DNA of 64,000 nt from the NCBI GenBank assembly GCA_031546825.1, contig JAVBJU010000008.1:33646-97645 (forward strand). Reading direction: 5' to 3'. Below are positions 6,704 through 13,754 of the stretch, one piece after another. The notes below the pieces were generated by a model that worked only from the letters and a program-made list of their open reading frames with translations, ran no database searches and was not told the DNA's origin. The position numbers were made by a program, and so were the translations under genes. The stretch's first letter is position 1. The number at the start of each line of letters is the position of its first letter. Origin of the DNA: Hohaiivirga sp031546825 (lineage in GTDB: Bacteria; Pseudomonadota; Alphaproteobacteria; Rhizobiales; Beijerinckiaceae).

Positions 6704-8959
6704 ATGGCTGATGCGATAGACCTCTCGCTGTTTGTCCGGCACCGCGAGGACGGTGCCGCCTTTGTGGAATTGGCCGTCGACGGGATCACACAACCCGACG
6801 CCATCCAGAAAATCGAAGGCGCTCTCGAACAAATCCATGGCGTGATAGAAGCACGGCTCAATTACACCAATCATCGCGTCAAAATTTCCTGGCGGGACCT
6901 CAGTCTCTCCCCCGCCGTTTTCCTTGATACGCTCAAGGCACAGGGTTTCCGGGCCTATCCGCATATTCCCCGCTCCGAAGAGGAAGCGGAAGTGCGCAAG
7001 GAGAAATGGCTGCTGCGCTGCCTGGGCATCGCGGGCTTTGCCTCGATGAACATCATGCTGCTGTCGGTTGCGGTGTGGGCAGGCAACAGCTCCGGCATGG
7101 ACACGGAGACGCGCGACCTGTTCCATTGGCTCTCCGCCCTCATTGCCCTGCCGGTGGTAGCCTATGCCGGGCAGCCGTTTTTTGGCAGCGCCTTCGCCGC
7201 CTTGCGTGAGCGGCGGCTCAACATGGATGTGCCGATTGTCGTCGGGATCATGCTGGCGCTTGTCATGTCGGTTTATGAGACCCTCAATCACGCCCGCAAC
7301 GCCTATTTCGATTCCGGCGTGATGCTGTTGTTTTTCCTACTGTGCGGCCGGTGTCTCGATCAGGCCATGCGGCGTAAAACCCGTGCGGTGGCGGGCAATC
7401 TTGCAGCCCTGAAATCAGAGACTGCCCATCGCCTCCTCGCGGATGGCACGGCGGTGCTGGTGCCGGTTGCGGCACTGAGCCCGCAAGACCGCATTCTGGT
7501 GCGGCCGGGTGATCGGGTTGCGGTGGACGGCGTCATTGAGAGCGGCGCGTCTCAGGTCGATGACAGCATGGTCACCGGCGAGACATTGCCGCGCGCCGTT
7601 TCCCCTGGCGCAATTATTTATGCGGGCAGCCTCAACTGTGGTGCGGCGTTGACGGTTCGGGCAACTGCCATCGGCGAGGATACCTTGCTCGATGAAATCG
7701 AGCGTCTTCTGGAGAAAGCTGCGGGCGCCAAATCGCGCTATGTACAACTGGCCGATCGGGTTGGTGCGGCCTATGCGCCAATCATCCACGTTGCTGCGGC
7801 GGCCACCTTCGGCGTGTGGATGCTGATGGGTGCCGGTTTCCATGATGCCATTCTGACAGCGGTGGCTGTTCTCATCATCACCTGCCCTTGTGCGCTGGCG
7901 CTGGCGGTGCCGGTGGTGCAGGTGGTGAGCTCGGGTGCGCTGTTCGAGGCCGGTATTCTGCTCAATTCGGGAGATGCCATTGAACGCCTCGCCCGTGTCG
8001 ATACCATCATCTTCGACAAGACCGGCACCTTGACACTCCCAGAGCCACGCATCGCCAATCGCGCCGAGATTGCGCCGGACCTCATCGAGATGGCAGCGCG
8101 GCTCGCCCTGTCCAGCCGCCATCCTCTGGCGCAGGCCGTTGCTGCCGATGCGGTGAGCCATGTGCCTTATGAGGGTGTCGAAGAGGCTCCGGGTGAGGGT
8201 GTGCGGGCCATTATTGACGGCGTGGAGGCCCGACTCGGCAGTTTGGCATTCTGTGGTGTCGCGCCTGACGCGGTGCTGCCAGAGGTCCAGCAGGGTGCAT
8301 CGCTCGTTGCGGTTGCTGTGGGGGCACGCAAGGCGGTGCTCGTCATCAGGCAGGCTCTGCGCCCGGATGCGATGCTCACAATCACGCGGTTACGGCAGCA
8401 AGGCTTCAACGATATCCGCATTCTGTCGGGAGATCGCGCCGAGGCGGTTCGCTCGATTGCCGAAGCGCTATCCATCGACACATGGCAGGCAGGCATGACA
8501 CCTGCCGGAAAAATCGAAGCCATCCGGAACCTTCAGCAAGGGGGGGGCCATGTGCTGATGGTTGGCGACGGCATCAATGATGCCCCAGCACTCGCCGCCG
8601 CCGAGGTTTCCATCTCGCCGATCACCGCTGCCAATCTCGCGCAGGCGCAAGCCGACGCGGTTTTTCTCGGCGAGCGGCTTCAGCCGGTTTGTGACGCTCT
8701 CGTCGCTGCGCGGAAGGCGCGGCGGTTGATGCGTCAGAATATCGGCTTTGCCATCCTCTACAATCTCGCAGCAGTGCCGCTTGCCTTCCTGGGTTATGTG
8801 ACACCATTGATTGCGGCGCTTGCCATGTCCGGCTCTTCCCTTGTCGTGACCCTCAATGGTTTGCGGGCACGCTCCCGTCGAGCATCGGACGATAACGGAT
8901 CGCCAAAACCCACAAATGGCGTTAAATTCGCAGGTGTTGCCATGGGAGATGCGCCATGA
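6704..8959 (+). CDS. fixI: Copper-translocating P1B-type ATPase for cbb3 oxidase (FixI/CcoI)
   Basis: Heavy-metal P-type ATPase that supplies copper for CuB of the cbb3 oxidase. The 751 residues show the CPC membrane motif (394-396, TCPCALALA), the phosphorylated Asp438 in DKTGTLT, and the hinge motif GDGINDAPAL (Asp622). The N-terminal HMA-like domain (about 20-65) keeps its fold pattern, but the usual GxxCxxC loop reads GITQPDAI, so both metal-binding cysteines are missing. A run of eight G (8540-8547) lies in the coding sequence. The stop overlaps the fixS start (ATGA), indicating translational coupling. Confidence 0.95.
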   Translation: MADAIDLSLFVRHREDGAAFVELAVDGITQPDAIQKIEGALEQIHGVIEARLNYTNHRVKISWRDLSLSPAVFLDTLKAQGFRAYPHIPRSEEEAEVRKEKWLLRCLGIAGFASMNIMLLSVAVWAGNSSGMDTETRDLFHWLSALIALPVVAYAGQPFFGSAFAALRERRLNMDVPIVVGIMLALVMSVYETLNHARNAYFDSGVMLLFFLLCGRCLDQAMRRKTRAVAGNLAALKSETAHRLLADGTAVLVPVAALSPQDRILVRPGDRVAVDGVIESGASQVDDSMVTGETLPRAVSPGAIIYAGSLNCGAALTVRATAIGEDTLLDEIERLLEKAAGAKSRYVQLADRVGAAYAPIIHVAAAATFGVWMLMGAGFHDAILTAVAVLIITCPCALALAVPVVQVVSSGALFEAGILLNSGDAIERLARVDTIIFDKTGTLTLPEPRIANRAEIAPDLIEMAARLALSSRHPLAQAVAADAVSHVPYEGVEEAPGEGVRAIIDGVEARLGSLAFCGVAPDAVLPEVQQGASLVAVAVGARKAVLVIRQALRPDAMLTITRLRQQGFNDIRILSGDRAEAVRSIAEALSIDTWQAGMTPAGKIEAIRNLQQGGGHVLMVGDGINDAPALAAAEVSISPITAANLAQAQADAVFLGERLQPVCDALVAARKARRLMRQNIGFAILYNLAAVPLAFLGYVTPLIAALAMSGSSLVVTLNGLRARSRRASDDNGSPKPTNGVKFAGVAMGDAP

Positions 8960-9129
8960 ATGTTCTGATTTATCTCATCCCGATGGCGCTCATGCTGGGG
9001 CTCGGCGCTCTGGTTGTCTTCCTGTGGTGCCTTAAAAGCGGCCAGCACGATGACTTGAAAGGCGCGGCCATTCGCATCCTCAATGATGATGATCTGCCGC
9101 CCGACCAGCGTTCTCCGAAAAGCCCCTGA
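8956..9129 (+). CDS. fixS: cbb3-type oxidase assembly protein FixS/CcoS
   Basis: A 57-residue protein with one N-terminal transmembrane helix (about 3-25) followed by a short acidic tail with the motif DDLKGAAIRILNDDD, characteristic of CcoS/FixS. CcoS is needed to insert the metal centres of cbb3 oxidase. The ATG overlaps the stop codon of fixI by 4 bp, and this placement as last gene of fixGHIS is the usual one. Confidence 0.93.
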   Translation: MNVLIYLIPMALMLGLGALVVFLWCLKSGQHDDLKGAAIRILNDDDLPPDQRSPKSP

Positions 9130-9165
9130 CAGGAGATTTTCGCTATTTCACAGGATGCACGCAGC

Positions 9166-10290
9166 ATGGATGAGGCACCCGGTCTCCAGGAGCGGCGTTC
9201 GCGCCCCGGAAGGCTTGCATGCTTGTGCGACGGCATAGACGCGCCCGAAGACGATAGCGGTCGTCGCACCAGCAGCATCGGCCTGCTTGCGGCGGGCTTC
9301 GCCTGTGCTGTGCTGTCTCAGATCATTACCCTTGGCATGTTGCCGCAAATCGGCATCCAATATGCGCCCATGGGCTTTGCCACCCTGCCATTTGCTGCTT
9401 TCTTCGTCGGCGCGACCGTGGCCTCGCTTCCCGCCTCGTTCCTGCTCGATGGCTTCGGCCGCCGGGCGGCTTTCGCACTCGGCGCGAGCCTCGGCATTGC
9501 CGGTGGTGTCATCCTCGCTTGGGGGCTGATGCATGGGGCTTTCCAAGCCATCGTGCTCGGTGCGTTCTGGCTTGGAATTGCCAACGGCTTTGGCCTGTTC
9601 TATCGCCACGCCGCCGCAGGTCTGGGCGCATCGGGGCGGCGCAACGCCGTGGCGATCTTGTTTGGGGCAGGCGCGGTTGCCGGGCTCATCGCGCCAACGC
9701 TGACGGCCTATGCCGAAAGTGTGTCCACTGCCGTCTTCGTCGGCTCGGCGGTGCTGGCGGCACTTTCGCATGTGGGGGCATTGGCGCTGGCGCTGGTCCT
9801 GCCAGGCCGGCGGGTTCTCGCCATACTGACGCCGGCCGATCTTGCCTGGAAAAAGCTGATTGTTCCGACGCTTCTCGGTGCCGCTGCCTGGTTCCTGATG
9901 ACCATGCTGATGGGGGCAACACCCATCGCCATGCTCGGGTGCGGCATTGCCGGAACTGCGGTGACGGGGGTCATCGCTTGGCACGTGCTGGCCATGTATG
10001 TGCCCGCGCTGGCGGTGCCGCGTCTGCCGTCTACCATATCGGCACCCGGCCTGATGATTGTCGGGCTCGCCGGGCTGCTGCTGGCGGCTCTCTGCTTTGC
10101 GTTCAGCCAGACGGTTCTGCTGTTCACGCTCACCATGATCTGCCTCGGCATTGGCTGGTCGCTGTCGATTGTCGCCACGACGCTCCTCATGCACGACGCG
10201 GGCACGCCCTCCATGGTGCAACTCGCCCTGCATGACAGCCTGCTGCTCACCGGCGCCATTGGCGGGGCGCTTATGGCGGGCTGGATTTAA
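9166..10290 (+). CDS. MFS-like membrane transporter of unknown substrate
   Basis: Hydrophobic 374-residue protein with a cytoplasmic N-terminus of about 37 residues and roughly ten membrane segments. The segment LLDGFGRRAAFALGASLG has the charged loop between helices 2 and 3 typical of the Major Facilitator Superfamily. No residue set identifies the substrate. It begins 36 bp after fixS on the same strand, so co-transcription with the oxidase assembly genes is possible, and a bidirectional terminator ends the unit. No good Shine-Dalgarno precedes the ATG at 9166, so the start is uncertain. Confidence 0.7.
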   Translation: MDEAPGLQERRSRPGRLACLCDGIDAPEDDSGRRTSSIGLLAAGFACAVLSQIITLGMLPQIGIQYAPMGFATLPFAAFFVGATVASLPASFLLDGFGRRAAFALGASLGIAGGVILAWGLMHGAFQAIVLGAFWLGIANGFGLFYRHAAAGLGASGRRNAVAILFGAGAVAGLIAPTLTAYAESVSTAVFVGSAVLAALSHVGALALALVLPGRRVLAILTPADLAWKKLIVPTLLGAAAWFLMTMLMGATPIAMLGCGIAGTAVTGVIAWHVLAMYVPALAVPRLPSTISAPGLMIVGLAGLLLAALCFAFSQTVLLFTLTMICLGIGWSLSIVATTLLMHDAGTPSMVQLALHDSLLLTGAIGGALMAGWI

Positions 10291-10294
10291 CCAT

Positions 10295-10327
10295 AAAAAA
10301 GGGCTCCCGAGGAGGAGCCCTTTGATT
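10295..10327. terminator. Bidirectional terminator between MFS gene and DUF4167 gene
   Basis: GGGCTCC (10301-10307) pairs with GGAGCCC (10314-10320). It is flanked by a run of six A on the left and TTTGATTT on the right, so it can serve both convergent genes. Confidence 0.85.
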
Positions 10328-10349
10328 TCTCTTATAATGCTTGGACGCT

Positions 10350-11246
10350 TTACGCGTCGCCACCAGCGTCCTGATCGCTCACCACACGGCGGCGACGGCG
10401 CACGGGCTTCGGCGCATCATCGGCACCCACATCTCCAAACAGGCTCTCTGCGGGCTCTGCGCGGGTGGGGGCAGCCTGCCGCACCGGAACCGGCGTGGTC
10501 AGGAAGGCCGGAAGACCGGTCGGGGCATCGTTGTCAGAAACCTCGGCGCGAACCCGTGGGCGGCGCTGCACAACCGGTTGGGGCTCTGCTGCAACCTGTT
10601 CGATATGCGGCTGCTGCTGCTCCTGCGGGCGCTGGAAACGGCTGCGGCGACGGATGCCATTCTGGTCGTCGCTGTTGTTGTTACTATTGTTATAGCCGTT
10701 GCTGTTGCCGTCGTTTTCACTGCGCGGCTGGTCGTTATTATTATAGTTGCGATCGCGGTCAATACGCCCGTAGCGGCTGCGGCGCTGCTGGGGGCGCTGC
10801 TGACGCCCTTCACTGTTGTGGTTGTTGTCGTAACCCTGCTGGGGTTGCGGCTGCGGCTGGGCCTGCTGCGGGTGATAATAATCCACGTCTTCGGCGGACG
10901 GCTGATCGTTGTTGTCGTCAGCGTAGCCGTTGCCGTTCTCGTCGCCTTCGCCCTCTTCCTGGTCGTCGTCAAAGCGCTGGCCATACTGCTGGCGCAACTG
11001 CTCCTGGGAAGCGGCGATGATGCGGAAATAATGCTCGGCATGCTGCAGGTAGTTTTCTGCGGCGACAGGATCGCTGGCACCCTGGGCATCCCGGGCAAGC
11101 TGCGAGTATTTCTCGGCGATATGCTGGGGAGTGCCGCGGATTTTCACGTCGGGGCCGTTTGACTCATAGGTCCGCGTCAAAGGGTTTGGACCCTTGCTGT
11201 TATTGCGACTACGACCGCGCATCCGCCTGTTCTGTCCTAATCTCAT
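10350..11246 (-). CDS. DUF4167 domain protein with long disordered N/Q/R-rich tail
   Basis: Residues 1 to about 80 form the conserved DUF4167 region (basic MRLGQNRRMRGRSRNN start, then RGTPQHIAEKYSQLARDA and a helix ending in HYFRIIAASQ). The remaining about 215 residues are low-complexity, dominated by Asn, Gln, Asp and Arg, and predicted disordered. The tail is encoded by degenerate trinucleotide-like DNA (10660-10950). The function is not established; the basic N-terminus and Arg-rich tail suggest RNA or ribosome association. It lies downstream of prfA and prmC, as in many Hyphomicrobiales, which fits a link to translation. Confidence 0.9.
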   Translation of the reverse strand: MRLGQNRRMRGRSRNNSKGPNPLTRTYESNGPDVKIRGTPQHIAEKYSQLARDAQGASDPVAAENYLQHAEHYFRIIAASQEQLRQQYGQRFDDDQEEGEGDENGNGYADDNNDQPSAEDVDYYHPQQAQPQPQPQQGYDNNHNSEGRQQRPQQRRSRYGRIDRDRNYNNNDQPRSENDGNSNGYNNSNNNSDDQNGIRRRSRFQRPQEQQQPHIEQVAAEPQPVVQRRPRVRAEVSDNDAPTGLPAFLTTPVPVRQAAPTRAEPAESLFGDVGADDAPKPVRRRRRVVSDQDAGGDA

Positions 11247-11667
11247 GCTTGCCTATGACTTTCGCTTGGTTGTTTAAATTATGGACAAAAGCCGCCTCAA
11301 AAATGCGGTGTCCTGCTTTCCTTATGGATGCATCCTGCTTCGCGCCCGGATTATTCCTTGGCTAAACCGCTCTTCAGCCGTCGCGCACGCGACTCCCAAG
11401 AAAGAGCGATGACACTCAAACGCAACTGATAGCACCAGAGGCCATCGGTTAAGTTTCGTTTCTCGAATAACCGGCTCGTTACCGGAACAACCTCAAACTT
11501 TTGAGTTCTGCCGTTCCACGCCAAGCTGCCGTTTGCCCCGCTGGCGTATCTGGGGTCGCAGATCACGCTGATGGAAGACAATCCATCGAGCCATTTGCTG
11601 GGGTGATCACGACGACCGGGTGTGAATTTAGCGGTTTTGCGCTCGCTCAACAAGGGGGGGCGCGCTT
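11247..11667. other. Intergenic region between DUF4167 gene and prmC
   Basis: About 420 bp. The only open frame of any size is 11351-11683 on the minus strand (110 residues). It overlaps the prmC 3' end by 16 bp, has no recognisable domain and no clear ribosome-binding site, so I treat it as unlikely. No tRNA or terminator with a good T-run was seen. The region presumably carries the promoter of the DUF4167 gene. Confidence 0.5.
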
Positions 11668-12549
11668 TTATTTCTGGCCGCACGTCAGTATTGCAACACG
11701 CACATGACCCGCGAGGTCGCGGCGAAAGGTGATATCATTGAAATGACTGGGGATCATGAGCTTTGCGAGGTCGTGTTCCTGATCGAAACCGATCTCGAAA
11801 AAAACGCTGCCGTCATGCCTGAGAAAGGGCGGACAATCCGCCAAAATGCGGCGATAGGCATCAAGCCCATCGGTCCCGCCGTCCAATGCGCGGGTGGGGT
11901 CAAAATCCCTTACTTCACTGGTGAGGGTGCTCATCACCTCCGAGCGGATATAGGGCGGGTTGGAGACAATGACGTCAAAGGTGCCGGTGACGTCCGTAAG
12001 CCAGTCCGATTGAACGAAGGTGGCGCGGGTGATGACGCCATTCGCTTCAGCGTTATCCTGCGCGGTGGCCAATGCATCGGGGCTGATATCTACGCCCGTT
12101 GCGGTCGCGTTGGGAAACTCTGACAGAAGTGCGATGAGAATGCAGCCGGTTCCCGTGCCGAGATCGAGAAACCGCAAGGGTGCCAGCCGATCGGGGTAAT
12201 GGTCTAGCACGGCCTCAACCAGTGTTTCCGTGTCGGGGCGGGGTTCCAGAGTGTCGGCGGAGAGCCGGAAGGGAAGGCCCCAGAATTCCTTGACGCCAGT
12301 GATCCGTGCCACCGATTCATGCTGGGCGCGACGGGAAATAGCAGTTTCGAGCCGGGTCGCATTGTTCTCGTCGATCAAGATATCATCATGGGCCAAAAAC
12401 TCCGCCATGCCGATGCCGAGTGCGTGAGTGACGATGAGGCGTGCATCAAGCGCCGCCGTGGTGATACCGGCGTTCACGAGCGCTCGCTTTGCCAGGGCAA
12501 GCGCCTCCTTGCGGGTCGTGTTTTGCGGAATAACGAAAGGCCGGGTCAC
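11668..12549 (-). CDS. prmC: Peptide chain release factor N5-glutamine methyltransferase
   Basis: Methylates the Gln of the GGQ motif of release factors RF1 and RF2 using S-adenosylmethionine. The 293 residues contain the N-terminal helical domain, the SAM-binding motif DLGTGTGCILIAL (129-141) and the catalytic NPPY (197-200) that binds the glutamine amide. It lies just downstream of prfA, which encodes its substrate, with a 122-bp gap that contains a copy of the dispersed hairpin element. Length and motifs are normal. Confidence 0.96.
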   Translation of the reverse strand: MTRPFVIPQNTTRKEALALAKRALVNAGITTAALDARLIVTHALGIGMAEFLAHDDILIDENNATRLETAISRRAQHESVARITGVKEFWGLPFRLSADTLEPRPDTETLVEAVLDHYPDRLAPLRFLDLGTGTGCILIALLSEFPNATATGVDISPDALATAQDNAEANGVITRATFVQSDWLTDVTGTFDVIVSNPPYIRSEVMSTLTSEVRDFDPTRALDGGTDGLDAYRRILADCPPFLRHDGSVFFEIGFDQEHDLAKLMIPSHFNDITFRRDLAGHVRVAILTCGQK

Positions 12550-12580
12550 GTGATACGTCCTGATTTAGCGGGCTGTTGCT

Positions 12581-12633
12581 GGAGTAATGCGCGTTTCAAC
12601 CGGCAACCCACTTAAAACGCACGTTACTTTAGG
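12581..12633 (+). repeat. Dispersed hairpin element, copy 3 (unit 2 only)
   Basis: Imperfect palindrome: AGTAATGCGCGTTT on the left pairs with AAACGCACGTTACT on the right around the core CAACCGGCAACCCACTT. It lies 39 bp downstream of the prfA stop codon and 31 bp before the prmC start, inside the presumed prfA-prmC operon. It shares core and arms with the copies at 32961, 36707, 49455 and 58819. Confidence 0.8.
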
Positions 12634-12671
12634 ATGTCGCGCACATACCCGATGGCCTTCAAAGATAACGC

Positions 12672-13754
12672 TTAAAACTCGTTTTCCGCCGCGAGCAGTG
12701 CCGTCTGATGCTCGGTGGTGAGAGCATCGACAACTTCGTCAAGCGCACCGCCCGCCATCATCTCGTCGAGCTTATAGAGCGTCAGGTTGATGCGGTGGTC
12801 GGTCACGCGCCCTTGCGGGAAGTTATAGGTGCGGATGCGTTCCGACCGGTCGCCCGAGCCCACCTGCGATTTGCGGTCAGCGGCGCGCTCTGTATCTTTA
12901 CGGGTGCGCTCGGCGTCGTAGAGCTTGGAGCGCAAGAGATCCATGGCGCGGGCGCGGTTCTTGTGCTGGGAACGCTCATCCTGCACGAACACAATGATGC
13001 CGCTCGGCACGTGGGTGATGCGGATGGCGGATTCGGTCTTGTTGACGTGCTGCCCGCCCGCCCCTTGTGCCCGCATGGTGTCGATTTTCAGATCCGCGTC
13101 ATTGATGGCGATATCAACACCTACGGCTTCCGGCAGTACCGCGACGGTGGCGGCAGAGGTGTGAATGCGCCCGGAGCCTTCGGTGTCGGGAACGCGCTGC
13201 ACCCGGTGGACGCCGCTCTCGAACTTGAGTCGGGCGAACACGCCGCGACCCTTGATCTCGGCCACCACTTCCTTGATGCCGCCGAGCGTGCCGTCTGAAA
13301 GCGACATTACCTCGACCTTCCAGCCTTTGTTTTCGGCATAGCGGCTGTACATGCGGAATAGGTCACCGGCAAACAGGGCGGCTTCGTCACCGCCAGTTCC
13401 GGCGCGCACTTCGAGGATGGCGCTCTTTTCGTCGGCTTCATCCTTGGGCAGAAGCATGAGGCGCAGATGCTGGGCAGCCTCATCGACGCGCGCCTCGGCC
13501 TCGTATTTCTCTTCTTCGGCGAAGCGGCGCATTTCCGGGTCGGGCTCGTTCGCGATCATCGCTTCGATGCCGGTGAGGTTTTCCAGGGCAGCACGATAGG
13601 CGCGGATGGCGGCGACCACGGGGTCGAGATCCGACAGCTCCCGCGATAGCGCGACAATGGTGTCGGCTTCCGGGGCCGATCCGAGCGTTGCCGTAATGAT
13701 TTCCGCCCGCGCCAGAATGGTGTCGAGGCGATGTTCTGAAAAGGAAATGCTCAT
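12672..13754 (-). CDS. prfA: Peptide chain release factor 1
   Basis: Recognises UAA and UAG stop codons and triggers peptide release. The 360 residues contain the GGQ motif (233-235, QGAGGQHVNKTES) and the tripeptide stop-codon reader of the P-x-T type as PDT (189-191) in RVQRVPDTEG. Its start overlaps the end of ptsP by 4 bp, so the two genes are probably translationally coupled. prmC, whose product methylates the GGQ glutamine, follows downstream. Confidence 0.98.
   Translation of the reverse strand: MSISFSEHRLDTILARAEIITATLGSAPEADTIVALSRELSDLDPVVAAIRAYRAALENLTGIEAMIANEPDPEMRRFAEEEKYEAEARVDEAAQHLRLMLLPKDEADEKSAILEVRAGTGGDEAALFAGDLFRMYSRYAENKGWKVEVMSLSDGTLGGIKEVVAEIKGRGVFARLKFESGVHRVQRVPDTEGSGRIHTSAATVAVLPEAVGVDIAINDADLKIDTMRAQGAGGQHVNKTESAIRITHVPSGIIVFVQDERSQHKNRARAMDLLRSKLYDAERTRKDTERAADRKSQVGSGDRSERIRTYNFPQGRVTDHRINLTLYKLDEMMAGGALDEVVDALTTEHQTALLAAENEF

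Noticed and set aside
11351..11683. 110-residue minus-strand frame between prmC and the DUF4167 gene
   Set aside because: It has no recognised domain, no clear ribosome-binding site, and overlaps the prmC 3' end; I kept it only as a note on the intergenic region.
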